Origin: CAVZVW01 sp963778845
Lineage (GTDB): Bacteria > Actinomycetota > Actinomycetes > Actinomycetales > Kineosporiaceae
Direction: 5' to 3'
DNA: 64,000 bases
NCBI GenBank assembly: GCA_963778845.1
Contig: CAVZVW010000009.1
Location: 434,001 to 498,000 of the forward strand
Below, one piece after another: positions 17,752 to 26,396 of the stretch. Position numbers and translations under genes: made by a program. The notes below the pieces were generated by a model. It worked only from the letters and a program-made list of their open reading frames with translations. It was not told the DNA's origin and made no database searches. Within the stretch, counting starts at the first letter, position 1. Each line of letters begins with the position of its first letter.

Positions 17752-18576
17752 TCATGTCGCCCACTCACCCCTGTCCACAAGCACCTGGCGCAAGGCGTCG
17801 GCCCGGTCGGTGATGAGACCGTCGACGCCGAGGTCGAGCAGCGCGCGCATCCGGTCGGCGTCGTTGACCGTCCACACGTGCACCTGGGCGCCGGCGGCGT
17901 GCACGAGCTCGACGAGCCGTTCGGTGACCACAGTCAGCGGCCCCAATGCGGCCGGTACCTGCAGGCAGGGCGCCCCGGCGAGGGCCCGGAGCGTCGAGGC
18001 GACAGCCGAACCCCGACCCTGAGCCCGGCTCCGCCGAACCGCGCGAACCACGCTCGCGACACCGCGGACGCCGGGCGACCACGCGACGTCCGGCTCCGCC
18101 AGAGCCTCGAGCGCGGCGCGGCGACGGCGCTCGCTGAAGGAGGTCACGCACACACGGTGCTGGGCCCTGGTGCGGCGCAGGGCCTCGGCCAGCGGGACGA
18201 TCGCGCCGGCTGCCTTGACGTCGATGTTGACGCGGGCCGTCGGCCAGGAGCCGAGCACGTCCTCCAGCCGGGGGATGGGCTCCGTGCCCCCGATCCTGGC
18301 CGTGCTGACCCGGGCATAGGGGAGGTGGGCGATCCGACCACGGCTGCTCGTCACACGGTCCAGGCGGTGGTCGTGGAATGCGAGCAGCACGCCGTCGGAG
18401 GTGGCCTGCACGTCGGTCTCGAGGTAGCGGTAGCCGAGGTCGACGGCGGCTGCGAATGCCGCCATCGAGTTCTCAGGCCAGGCGGCCGACCACCCGCGGT
18501 GGGCCATGGCGATCGGGCCGGGGTGGTCGAGGAACGCCGGGGGAGTGCGGGGGAGTGGCGGCACGGCGCTCATCAT
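17752..18576 (-). CDS. Glycerophosphodiester phosphodiesterase
   Basis: 274-residue GDPD-family TIM-barrel enzyme that hydrolyses glycerophosphodiesters to glycerol-3-phosphate and an alcohol. Catalytic and metal ligands are visible in MAHRGWSAAWPENSMAAF (HRG and PEN), ETDVQATSDGVLLAFHDHRLD (E-x-D and the second His) and the late VWTVNDADRMRALLDLGVDG. No signal peptide, so it is probably cytoplasmic. It lies upstream of the MFS gene on the same strand with a 45-nt gap, so the two may share a transcript. Confidence 0.92.
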   Translation of the reverse strand: MMSAVPPLPRTPPAFLDHPGPIAMAHRGWSAAWPENSMAAFAAAVDLGYRYLETDVQATSDGVLLAFHDHRLDRVTSSRGRIAHLPYARVSTARIGGTEPIPRLEDVLGSWPTARVNIDVKAAGAIVPLAEALRRTRAQHRVCVTSFSERRRRAALEALAEPDVAWSPGVRGVASVVRAVRRSRAQGRGSAVASTLRALAGAPCLQVPAALGPLTVVTERLVELVHAAGAQVHVWTVNDADRMRALLDLGVDGLITDRADALRQVLVDRGEWAT

Positions 18577-18627
18577 CGCGGGCCCCGTCTTCCCAGGGGT
18601 GAGCAGGCCTGCTCAGCCCGCGACGTC

Positions 18628-19947
18628 TCAGCCGGCGAACTCGAAGTGCCAGGGCTCCGGGCGTGACCCGTTCTGCTCGGCCCATGCAGGGTGGAACCAC
18701 CCGTACAGGGGGGCGTTGAGCGCCAGCCACGTGTGGGTCGCTGTGCCGAACGACTCGACCCCGCCGCAGAGGTCGGTGGCGATGCCCCAGCCGTGGTTGC
18801 TCGTCCCCGGGATCGCGGCGAGGTCGGGCTTGCGAGCGTACAGATCCACCTGCTGGGCGTAGGTGCGGTAGGAGTCCGTCACACAGATGGGTGCTCCGAA
18901 GTGCCCGGCGTAGGCACGGCTCATGCGGTTGAAGGCCGCCGCGGCGTCCGCCCTGAGCAGCTGCCCGGGGGCTCCCCAGATCCCGCAGAGGGCCGACGGC
19001 GGGATCTCGCCGTTGGCGTAGAGCTCGACCGGCCCGCCGCGGCAGCTGCCGACGGGCCCAGTGACGGCATTGCCGCCGCGTCCGAGGGCGGCGCGCTCGC
19101 GTTGCTGGGCGATCACAAGGGCCCGGGCGAGCATCACCGTGCGGGTCCGGGCCTCCACGGCCGCGTTCTGGGTGGCCGCAAGGCTTGCCTGGAGCTGGCC
19201 CACTGTCGCGCGCTGGCGGGCCACGGCATCGTCGCGCTGCTGCTTCGCCGTGGCCGCGGCGGCTGCCGCCGTGCTCGCAGCGGCGCTGGCCTGGGCCGCG
19301 GCCAGCGCAGCCGAGGTCTGCGCGGCCTCCGCCTGCTGGAAGGCCTCGACCGAGCGGCTCTTGGAGCGGCCCACGCGCCGCAGCCAGGTCATGGCCGTAC
19401 CGAGGTCGTCGGTGCTCGTGGACTCGAGGAAGGTCACGACCGCCGGGTGGTCGCTCAGCGTGCCGGTGGTGTAGGCCTCACGCGCCCAACGGCCAAGGAA
19501 CTGCTGCGCCGCCGCGAGGTCCAGCTGCGCCTTCAGCAGCCGGCTTCGCTGCCGGTCCTCGTCGATCTGCGCCTCTTGCATCGCTCGCACGGCCGTCGAG
19601 TAGGCCTGGAGAGCAGCCCCGGCCTGCGCTGCAGCGGCGGTGAGGGCGGCCCGGGCACGCTGCAGCTGGTCGGTCTGGGCGAGGGCGGCCGCCTCCAGAC
19701 GGGCGAGCTCCTGCTGCTGTGCGGCGAGGTCGGCTGCGGTGGGTGCACTGCCCTCGGCGCTGCCCTCGGCGCTTCCGGTGGAGCTGCTCGTGACAGGCGC
19801 GGCGGTGGTCCGGGACGCGACGGCCCCGCCGGGTGCCAGTGCCTCGGCCGGACCGCCCACCAGGGAGACGGCCAACGCGCACGTGACAGCCGCGACCAGC
19901 CCCGCGCGCACGCCCGCGCCAGGCACGGGCTTGAAGAGCCGCCTCAC
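18628..19947 (-). CDS. Exported D-alanyl-D-alanine carboxypeptidase-like protein (M15, coiled coil)
   Basis: 439-residue exported protein. The N-terminal helix AGLVAAVTCALAVSLVGG is a signal peptide or anchor. A long Ala/Gln-rich coiled coil follows (about residues 60-300), then an M15B (VanY-like) peptidase domain with DSYRTYAQQVDLYARKP, the zinc motif SNHGWGIATDL and the last ligand PEPWHFEF. It probably trims peptidoglycan stem peptides, with the coiled coil acting as a regulatory or tethering arm as in other wall hydrolases. The frame is open to 20187, but GTG 19947 just before the signal peptide is the sensible start, with AGGTGA immediately upstream. Confidence 0.85.
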   Translation of the reverse strand: MRRLFKPVPGAGVRAGLVAAVTCALAVSLVGGPAEALAPGGAVASRTTAAPVTSSSTGSAEGSAEGSAPTAADLAAQQQELARLEAAALAQTDQLQRARAALTAAAAQAGAALQAYSTAVRAMQEAQIDEDRQRSRLLKAQLDLAAAQQFLGRWAREAYTTGTLSDHPAVVTFLESTSTDDLGTAMTWLRRVGRSKSRSVEAFQQAEAAQTSAALAAAQASAAASTAAAAAATAKQQRDDAVARQRATVGQLQASLAATQNAAVEARTRTVMLARALVIAQQRERAALGRGGNAVTGPVGSCRGGPVELYANGEIPPSALCGIWGAPGQLLRADAAAAFNRMSRAYAGHFGAPICVTDSYRTYAQQVDLYARKPDLAAIPGTSNHGWGIATDLCGGVESFGTATHTWLALNAPLYGWFHPAWAEQNGSRPEPWHFEFAG

Positions 19948-20135
19948 GTCACCTACTACGACAGTTCGGTGCCCGCCCTTGAGCGCCTCGCCGGCGGGTC
20001 TGTCCTGTGTCCATCGGACACGCTGTGCTGGCCGGGCGATACGGGCCAAAGGCTCGGTGTGACCCACGTCACCCGCGGCGCGTTCGAACCGCTGCGGCGA
20101 CGACCGATGAGGTAATCGCGTCATCGTCCGCGCCG

Positions 20136-20345
20136 GGCGTGCTCTGGACGGAGATGCGCTGGACGGGCACGTACCGCGACGGGTCACCGTTCCTCATGCG
20201 CGGCGTGACGGTGCTCGGCGTGCGCGACGACGTGATCGCCTGGGCCCGCCTGTACATGGAGCCCGTCGAGGCGGGCGGTGGTGACATCGATGCTGCTGTC
20301 CAGGAGCTCTACCATCCGCCCCACCATGAGCCCACGGTCTCGTGA
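20136..20345 (+). pseudogene. Remnant of a SnoaL/NTF2-like protein (C-terminal part)
   Basis: The translated stretch VLWTEMRWTGTYRDGSPFLM followed by a GVTVLGV strand and WARLYMEPVEAGG reads like the last two thirds of a small SnoaL-like (NTF2-fold) protein. The expected N-terminal helices are missing: upstream in this frame is the promoter region of the M15 peptidase gene and unrelated sequence. I read it as a 5'-truncated relic. A frame start exists at 20007 but gives an Arg-rich, unlikely N-terminus. Confidence 0.6.
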
Positions 20346-20390
20346 CCGCGGATGGTCGCCTCTGTTCCCTGCAACGTTCTTACAACGCCG

Positions 20391-20404
20391 ATAATGCACA
20401 TTAT
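20391..20404. promoter_or_regulatory. Orphan operator-like palindrome
   Basis: ATAATG-CA-CATTAT, 6-bp arms, in an unusually AT-rich patch (about 20380-20412). It resembles a MarR-type operator but lies downstream of both flanking genes, not before a start codon. It may be left over from a lost gene. Confidence 0.4.
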
Positions 20405-20486
20405 GTCAATTGGCTTGGTTTCGGGACTCCTCCATGGCGGACAACAGCGCGCGACGGCGCACTCCCCGCTCAGCTGGTCAACCCGC

Positions 20487-21041
20487 TCAGCCGCTGAACG
20501 TCACGTCCTTGGTCTGCGTGACTGCAGCGGTGCGGCCGGGCGCCTCCTGGTACTGCCAGTACAGGTTCGTGTGCGCGATGACCTTGTCCGGCGGCGGGGC
20601 GCCCCACGCGCTCTGGTCCTCCGTCGTGTGCGCGTCGCCGACGAGCGTCACGTCATAACCCCGCACGAGGGCACCGTGGATCGTGGACCGGATGCAGGCA
20701 TCGGTCTGCGCGCCGGTCACGACCAGGCGCCCGACTCCCGTCTCGGCCAGCACCTCCTCGAGGTCGGTGTCCTCGAAGGAGTCGCCGAACGTCTTGTGGA
20801 CCAACGGCTCTGACTCCTGGCGTGCCAGCTCCGGGACGTACTCCCAGGCGTCACTCCCCTGCTTCAGCTGCTCGTCGGAGTGCTGGACCCAGACGATCGG
20901 GACGCCCTCGTCACGAGCCTTGTCGATGAGGGTGCTGATGTTGGCGACGACCGCGTCGCGCTGATGTGCATCGGCGACGACGCCCTTCTGGACGTCGATC
21001 ACCATGAGTGCGGTGTTGGGTCGATCCGACAAAGTGGTCAT
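20487..21041 (-). CDS. Isochorismatase-family cysteine hydrolase
   Basis: 184 residues. Cysteine hydrolase of the isochorismatase/nicotinamidase superfamily. The catalytic triad is visible: Asp in ALMVIDVQKGV, Lys in LVHKTFGDSFEDT, Cys in TGAQTDACIRSTIHGA. A cis-peptide segment VVTGAQT precedes the nucleophile. The substrate cannot be deduced; relatives act on amides or N-carbamoyl compounds. The ATG at 21041 is preceded by GGAG. It is isolated between decayed sequences, so it may be the surviving gene of a small transferred segment. Confidence 0.9.
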   Translation of the reverse strand: MTTLSDRPNTALMVIDVQKGVVADAHQRDAVVANISTLIDKARDEGVPIVWVQHSDEQLKQGSDAWEYVPELARQESEPLVHKTFGDSFEDTDLEEVLAETGVGRLVVTGAQTDACIRSTIHGALVRGYDVTLVGDAHTTEDQSAWGAPPPDKVIAHTNLYWQYQEAPGRTAAVTQTKDVTFSG

Positions 21042-21750
21042 GGCGAGCTCCTGCGCTGGTCCGGTGAACTCCTTCTCCGTGGCTCACGCTAGACCGACCC
21101 ACCGACAGCCGTTGCTGGTCCGGCCAGCCGATCAGCTGATCCGTCAGGCGGCCCGCGCGCGGGCGCCGAATGGTGAAGGAGTGGTCACTACGGTGTGGTG
21201 TCGAGGGTCGCAACGACACCCACCGCGAGCAGTTCTTGCTCGAGGACGACGGTGCCGGCCGCCAGCCCGACGTAGCGCGGGTCGAACTCGGCAGCATGAG
21301 CCGGGTCGGTGATCCTCACGATCGATCGCAGGAGACCCGGGGCACGATCTCCGATCACCAGCGCCGCCGCTGCAGCCCAGCACATAGGCGATCTGGGAGA
21401 TCTCCAGGTCCTCCCACGCCCACAGCCGCAGGACGTCCTGGTCGGCTTCCTGCAAGCCGTCGAGTGCACCCCGGATCAGAGCCCGGCTGTCGAGCGCGGC
21501 CGCTACTCGGTCACCCATGTCGTCGGCCCGAGACTCAGCGCCGTGATGCGCAGCAGCCGCCTCGGTGGTCCGAGACTGCCGACCATCACCGCGACGGGCG
21601 TGCAGGATGGCCGCTGTCTGTGGCGCCCCCGAGGTTCTGTCATACCTGCTTCTTCCCGCCACCGGCCGCCGCGTTACCACCGCGCGGCCGGTCGTGGCCG
21701 CCGACCTCACGACTTGCTAGCTCCATGACGGGGCTGATGTCATCACCACC
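21042..21750. other. 709-nt stretch of decayed coding sequence
   Basis: No intact gene. On the minus strand 21360-21530 resembles sigma factor region 4. Just downstream in another frame (about 21190-21330) is a protein-like stretch YVGLAAGTVVLEQELLAVGV that I do not recognise. The rest shows only Arg-rich shadow frames. Confidence 0.5.
21360..21530 (-). pseudogene. Fragment of an ECF sigma factor (region 4)
   Basis: Minus-strand translation contains RALIRGALDGLQEADQDVLR followed by LWAWEDLEISQIAYVLGCS. This matches the helix-turn-helix of ECF sigma region 4, where the usual text is ALxxLPExDREVLRLxAWEDLxxxEIAxVLG. The frame breaks straight after, where the family has its conserved Arg-rich end. 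Region 2 is absent. It is a relic with no likely function. Confidence 0.6.
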
Positions 21751-22800
21751 GTGGTGCTTGCGCTCCTGGCCCCGACCAAGGCCCGCCCCGGCGACAAGGT
21801 GGCGGTGCTCTCCCCGTCCTTCGCAGCGCCCGCCGCCGGCCCCGAGGTGCATGAGCAGGCGATGCGGCGGCTGACCGAGGTGACCGGGCTGATCCCGGTG
21901 GAGTACCCCACCACGAGGCAGCTGGATTCCAGCCCCCGCGACCGAGCGGCCGATCTCAACGCGGCCTTCGCTGACCCCGAGATCCGCGCGGTGCTCGCGA
22001 CGATCGGCGGCGAGGACCAGATCACCGTCGTCCCGCACCTCGACCCCGATCACGTCCGCTCGGACCCGAAGCCGTTCCTGGGCTACAGCGACAACACCAA
22101 CATCCTCTCGTGGCTGTGGACCCACGGCGTCGCCGGCTTCTACGGCGGGTCCACCCAGGTGCACCTGGGTCCCGGCCCCGCCGTCGACCCCTGCCACGCA
22201 GCAGCGCTTCGGGCCGCGCTCATCACCGCCGGCCGGCTCCAGGTCACCGAGCCGGGAGAGTCGGAGGACGTCGGCAGGAAGTGGGACGACCCCGCGGCCC
22301 TGACGGGGTACGGCACCCGCGAACCCACCGAACCGTGGGTGTGGTCGGGCCCCCGCCGAAGCGTGACGGGGCGCACCTGGGGAGGCTGCATCGAGGTCAT
22401 CCAGTGGGTCCTCGCCGCTGGACGGTTTCCCGCCGACCCCGCTGTCCTGGACGGCGGCGTCCTGCTTCTTGAGGCGAGCGAGGAGATCATCCCGGCACGG
22501 GAGTTCGGCTGGATCCTGCGCGGGCTCGGCGAAAGAGGCCTGCTCGAGGCCGTCGGCGCCGTGCTCGTGGCCCGCCCACCGACCTCCGACTTCACCCGGC
22601 AGCCGACACCGGCCGAGCGCGCCGGCCACCGGGCCGAGCAGCGTGACGCCGCCATCAGGCTCATCAGCCGGTACAACCCCGACGCCGTGGTGTGCGTGGG
22701 CGTCCCGTTCGGCCACACCCGCCCGCAGTGGATCCTGCCGTATGGCGGCGAGGTCACCGTCGACGGCGCGAGCCAGGAGGTCTGGGCCGACTACCGCTGA
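21751..22800 (+). CDS. S66 family peptidase (LD-carboxypeptidase/MccF-like)
   Basis: 349 residues. Serine peptidase of family S66, which includes murein LD-carboxypeptidases and MccF, a self-immunity protein against microcin C. Visible: RPGDKVAVLSPSF at the N-terminus, nucleophile elbow FLGYSDNTNILSW, the acidic residue in GGVLLLEASEE, and the catalytic His in VGVPFGHTRPQW. The DPEIRAVLATIGGEDQI loop favours the MccF-like branch. GTG 21751 or 21754 is the only credible start, since the frame is closed 30 nt upstream. No clear ribosome site. Confidence 0.88.
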   Translation: MVLALLAPTKARPGDKVAVLSPSFAAPAAGPEVHEQAMRRLTEVTGLIPVEYPTTRQLDSSPRDRAADLNAAFADPEIRAVLATIGGEDQITVVPHLDPDHVRSDPKPFLGYSDNTNILSWLWTHGVAGFYGGSTQVHLGPGPAVDPCHAAALRAALITAGRLQVTEPGESEDVGRKWDDPAALTGYGTREPTEPWVWSGPRRSVTGRTWGGCIEVIQWVLAAGRFPADPAVLDGGVLLLEASEEIIPAREFGWILRGLGERGLLEAVGAVLVARPPTSDFTRQPTPAERAGHRAEQRDAAIRLISRYNPDAVVCVGVPFGHTRPQWILPYGGEVTVDGASQEVWADYR

Positions 22801-23624
22801 GCCCCACCCGGTGCCGACACGAGCACGCTGAGGCACGTCACGCAGCCCTCGAGCTTCTCGAACTCGCTGATGTCAACCGCGACCACCTCGAAACCAAGAT
22901 CCTCCAGCCAATGCGCGGTGCGAGGGGCCGAAGCCGCCATGAGGATCTTCGAGCCTCCGAGGGGCACCGCGTGACAGCCGGGCTCCTCCAGCGGCGGTCG
23001 CAGCGTCGGCAACCCGGCGGCGTCCACGAGGTCCGTCAGCCCGATCAACGTGCCGTCAGGCAGCGCCGTCATCGCGGACTTCAGGTGCAGGACCGCGCGC
23101 AGCGGCACCGGAACCACCGTGCGCCCGAGCGAGGCCAGCAGGTCGCGCAGCTGCCGGATCCCGGCCGCGTCCGTGCGCCCACCCCTGCCGACGTAGACCG
23201 TCGTGCCGACCTGGAGGACGTCGCCCCCGTCCAGGTGCCCGGGCTCCTCGATGCTCGCCGTGCGCAGGCCCAGCGACTGGACGGCGCCCCGCGCTCCGGC
23301 CACCTCACCGCGCCTGTGCGGGCTGCCCGGGTTCGTCAGCACGGCCAGGTCGTCGACGACCACCACGGCGTCCTCGATGAACGGCGCGTCGGGATGGCCG
23401 TCGGCCGCCTCGACCGCAACCGGCGTCCACCCGTTGGCAGCCAGCGCCTCGACGTAGGCGACGTGCTGGCGGCGCGCGAGGTCGACGTCCACAGGCACGC
23501 GCTCGATGTGAGTGACGGTCCCCTCGGCCAGGCGAGGGCCCGGGGCCCGAACGAGCGCCACGCCACGTGACTGGCTCGACACGGGCAGTTCCTGAACCGG
23601 TCCGGCCGGCGTGCTCCCCTGCAT
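22791..23624 (-). CDS. Dimethylarginine dimethylaminohydrolase family
   Basis: 277-residue DDAH-type amidinotransferase-fold hydrolase that cleaves N-methylated arginines to citrulline and methylamines. Motifs: ALVRAPGPRLAEG, FIEDAVVVVDDLAV, GHLDGGDVLQVG, LHLKSAMTALPDG and the catalytic Cys in LEGCVTCLSVLV. ATG 23624 has AAAGGA at the right distance; an upstream in-frame ATG (23657) lacks one. Its 3' end overlaps that of the S66 gene by 10 nt, tail to tail. A perfect inverted repeat lies just upstream of the ribosome site. Confidence 0.9.
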   Translation of the reverse strand: MQGSTPAGPVQELPVSSQSRGVALVRAPGPRLAEGTVTHIERVPVDVDLARRQHVAYVEALAANGWTPVAVEAADGHPDAPFIEDAVVVVDDLAVLTNPGSPHRRGEVAGARGAVQSLGLRTASIEEPGHLDGGDVLQVGTTVYVGRGGRTDAAGIRQLRDLLASLGRTVVPVPLRAVLHLKSAMTALPDGTLIGLTDLVDAAGLPTLRPPLEEPGCHAVPLGGSKILMAASAPRTAHWLEDLGFEVVAVDISEFEKLEGCVTCLSVLVSAPGGAQR

Positions 23625-23639
23625 CGTGGTCCTTTCGTG

Positions 23640-23665
23640 AGCCTGACGATCGCGCACGTCAGGCT
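23640..23665. promoter_or_regulatory. Operator-like inverted repeat before the DDAH gene
   Basis: AGCCTGAC (23640-23647) and GTCAGGCT (23658-23665) are perfect arms around a 10-nt spacer. On the minus strand a TAGCCT hexamer (23667-23662) overlaps it as a possible -10 box. The repeat lies 16 nt before the DDAH ATG and about 95 nt before the divergent VWA gene, so a bound protein could act on either. Confidence 0.5.
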
Positions 23666-23760
23666 AGCGACGTCAGCCACCTGCGTGGTTACCATGTGCG
23701 GCCACAGCGCCCTGCGCGCTCGCCTCCGCGCAAGCGGGAGCCACACCACAAGGAGAGCCA

Positions 23761-25464
23761 CTGGCGCCACGAGACGAGCCCGCTCCCGAGCCCACCATCG
23801 GGTCCCCGCGGGCCCGGCCGCCCGAGACGGGCCACCGAGCGCTGCGTCGTGGGCGCGTCGTCGCGCTGGCCGTCGTGATCGTGCTGGTCGCCGGCGCCGG
23901 CGTGGCGTACCTGGCTCGTGCGCAGGCACGCGACCTGCTCCCCTGGTCCGGTCCAGCCGCCTGCTCCCCTGCGCCGGTGTCGGTGGTGGTCGCGCCCGAG
24001 GTGCTGGGCGCCGTCCAAGAAGTCCTTCGGTCGGCGGACGGCAGGCGCGTCACGCGCACCGCCTGCGTGTCGGTGACGGTCACGTCGCAAGACCCCCAGC
24101 AGACCGTGGCAGCCATCGCGGTCCTGCCGCCGGATCGCTGGCCGCAGCTGTGGATCCCGGACTCCTCGCTCTGGGTCGAGCGAGTCGGCGCGCTGCGCGT
24201 GAACAACGACGGCAGCTTCGCCACCTCGCCCGTCGTGCTGGCGGCGACGCCGCCGGTGCTCGAGCGCACGGGTTGGTCCGACGCTCCCCCGCGCTGGGCG
24301 TCGGCGCTCGACTCGGCCACGGACGTGGTGACGCCACTGCGCCAGAGCGCGCCGGGCCTGCTCGCGATGCTGGCGGTGCTCCGCGATATCGGCCCGGGCC
24401 CTGCCCATGCCCGCGCGACGGCACTGCTGACGCGTCAGCGCAACGACCCCGTGACGCTGGACGACGCGGTGGCCAGTGCCGCCGAGTCGCCGGCCAAGGC
24501 ACCGCTGCTCGTGACGACCGAGCAGGCCGTGTCCGCGGCGAACCTGACGGCCGAGAGCGACGTGCTCCGCCCGGTGTACCCCGCCGACGGCTGTCCCGTG
24601 CTCGACTACCCGGTGATTCGCGTCGATCCGCAGAGATGGGACGCCGCTCGGCGGGCTGCCGTGCAGGCCGTGGTGGACACGCTCCTGGGCCCGCTTGCCC
24701 GCACAGCGGCTCTGGCCGCAGGGTTCCGGGACGCCGACGGGTTCCCTTCGTCGGGCAGCCCGACGGTGACTGCGCAGCTGGGAACGGTGGAGCCGGCATC
24801 CTCCGACGATCTCGCCGCCCTGCTGCAGCTGCTCGACGGAGCCCGACAGCCCAGCCGGGTGCTGGCTGTCGTGGACGTGTCGACGTCGATGACTGCTGCA
24901 GTCGGGCCAGGCGTCACGCGGATCTCCGTGGTGCGTGACGTGGGCCGAGCCGCCATGACGCAGCTGCCCTCCCCCACTGCCATGGGCGTGTGGCTGTTCG
25001 CCGCGCAGCTGTCGGGCTCGTCCAGCTGGGTTCAGGCCATCGGGACGGCGCCGCTGGACACGCCGTCGTCTGCCGGCTCGCAACGGGACCGGATCTCGGG
25101 CCTGTTCACCCGACTGCCCACCATGCTCAGGCCGGGTGGGACGGCGCTGTACGCGACGGTGATGGCGGCGATGGCGCGGGCTCGCGCCGACTACGACCCC
25201 GCTGCGGCCAACGTCGTGGTGCTGCTCACAGACGGGACGAACGACGACAGCGCCGGGCCTACATTGGCGGAGGCGGTGGCGAGGCTGACGAAGCAGTCGG
25301 GGGACGCGAACGCGGTGCGGCTCATCGCGATCGGTGTGGGGCCGCAGGCCGACATGGCGGCGTTACGGGCGCTGGCCGGGGCCACCCCGCACGGACGCGC
25401 CATCCACGCACTGTCGGCGGGCCAGCTGCAGACCGCGTTGTTCAGCGCGCTGAACTCGGACTGA
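23761..25464 (+). CDS. Membrane-anchored VWA-domain protein with extracellular binding-protein-like half
   Basis: About 567 residues. The only canonical start (GTG 23875) falls inside the membrane helix. Starting at CTG 23761 gives a 35-residue Arg-rich cytoplasmic lead, then VVALAVVIVLVAGAGVAYL as an outward anchor, and places a consensus AGGAG 5 nt upstream. The middle part (VSVVVAPEVLGAVQEVL to ANLTAESDVLRPVYPADG) has the layout of a solute-binding fold, and the C-terminal VWA domain has the MIDAS motif DVSTSM and VVVLLTDGTNDDS. Similar actinobacterial proteins are called substrate-binding and VWA proteins; the function is unknown. Confidence 0.8.
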   Translation: MAPRDEPAPEPTIGSPRARPPETGHRALRRGRVVALAVVIVLVAGAGVAYLARAQARDLLPWSGPAACSPAPVSVVVAPEVLGAVQEVLRSADGRRVTRTACVSVTVTSQDPQQTVAAIAVLPPDRWPQLWIPDSSLWVERVGALRVNNDGSFATSPVVLAATPPVLERTGWSDAPPRWASALDSATDVVTPLRQSAPGLLAMLAVLRDIGPGPAHARATALLTRQRNDPVTLDDAVASAAESPAKAPLLVTTEQAVSAANLTAESDVLRPVYPADGCPVLDYPVIRVDPQRWDAARRAAVQAVVDTLLGPLARTAALAAGFRDADGFPSSGSPTVTAQLGTVEPASSDDLAALLQLLDGARQPSRVLAVVDVSTSMTAAVGPGVTRISVVRDVGRAAMTQLPSPTAMGVWLFAAQLSGSSSWVQAIGTAPLDTPSSAGSQRDRISGLFTRLPTMLRPGGTALYATVMAAMARARADYDPAAANVVVLLTDGTNDDSAGPTLAEAVARLTKQSGDANAVRLIAIGVGPQADMAALRALAGATPHGRAIHALSAGQLQTALFSALNSD

Positions 25465-25743
25465 CCTCCGTGGCACGCTGGGGCACGCTGGTGGCGGGCC
25501 CGCCGGGGTCAGCGGGCGCAGAACGACTGGGGTCCGGCCGTGAACGCGGAGCCGTTCGGCGCGACGCCGATCACCATGGAGGGCCGGCCATCTGAGGTGG
25601 AGGCGATCCACGTCTGAGTCGATGCGTCCCGGTAGCCGATGGGAGCCGTGGCCGCGTTCATCATCGGGCCGGCGGCGGACAGTAGCGGCAGCAGGTCGTT
25701 GACAGCGGCCTCGGGGGTTGAGCCGGCCCCGAGCCTGCCGACC

Positions 25744-25777
25744 CATTCCAGGACACCTCCTATTCCAGGACGCCTCC
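25744..25777 (+). repeat. 17-nt tandem duplication that breaks a gene
   Basis: CATTCCAGGACACCTCC (25744-25760) and TATTCCAGGACGCCTCC (25761-25777) differ at two positions. Removing one copy joins the two halves of the minus-strand gene (GAQGGVLE to WVGRLGAG) without a stop. Confidence 0.85.
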
Positions 25778-25959
25778 TTGTGCACCACACCCCAGGTCCT
25801 GCAGCGTCGTCGAGCGCCAGAGGCCGCTGGGGTCAGTGATGGTGACGGTCTGTACCGCGCCGGGCTTGGGGTCCGCGTCCAGGGTGCTGCACGACAAGGT
25901 CAGCGGGCCGGGCGGAGCCAGCAGAGTCCACCGGGTCGCAGAGGCGGGCAGCGGGTCAC

Positions 25960-25999
25960 CGCCGCCACCGCCGCCACCGCCGCCACCGCCACCGCCGGG
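25960..25999 (+). repeat. Polyglycine-coding GCC/ACC repeat
   Basis: CCGCCGCCA-type triplets, in 9-nt periods, encode 13 consecutive glycines on the minus strand in the broken membrane protein. A likely site of length change. Confidence 0.9.
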
Positions 26000-26396
26000 A
26001 CACAGGTAGTCCAAGTAGGCGCCCTTCGGCAGTGTGCTCGTTACGGAGATCATCACGCCGGCAGCTGTCGCTGCGACCGGGTCGCCCGACACGCTGATGC
26101 CTGCCGGTGAGCACGCGACGGTCAGCGTGGGAGCAATCCACAAGGGCGACGGGAGGCTGCTCCGAACGTGGGCAGGCAGCGAACGCGACGGCCCCGACCA
26201 CCACCAGGACGACCAGGACTGAGCCGAAGGTGGCTGCGGTGCGGACGCGATGCCGGCGGCGGCGGCCGCCACGCAGGACAGCGTCGGTGTTGCGCAGGCC
26301 GTCCCCGGCCGGTGGAGACCCATCCGAGAAGGTCCGCAGCCTCCCGCCTGCCCACCTGCTCATCCTCCTGGTGGTCAGGGCCCTCGCCCCGTACAC

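Larger units (their letters stand above)
25509..26396 (-). pseudogene. Broken membrane protein gene, at least two frame breaks
   Basis: Three overlapping minus-strand frames read as one protein. The N-terminal part (to about 26140) has an Arg-rich segment and a helix TFGSVLVVLVVVGAVAFAAC. The middle (26150-25761) carries LTVACSPAGISVSGD, a run of 13 glycines and LTLSCSTLDADP. The end (25780-25509) has TPEAAVNDLLPLL and GYRDASTQTWIASTSDG and stops with SFCAR. A 17-nt tandem duplication (25744-25777) causes the second break; the first lies near 26140. Looks like an extracytoplasmic protein on a single anchor; family not recognised. Confidence 0.6.
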
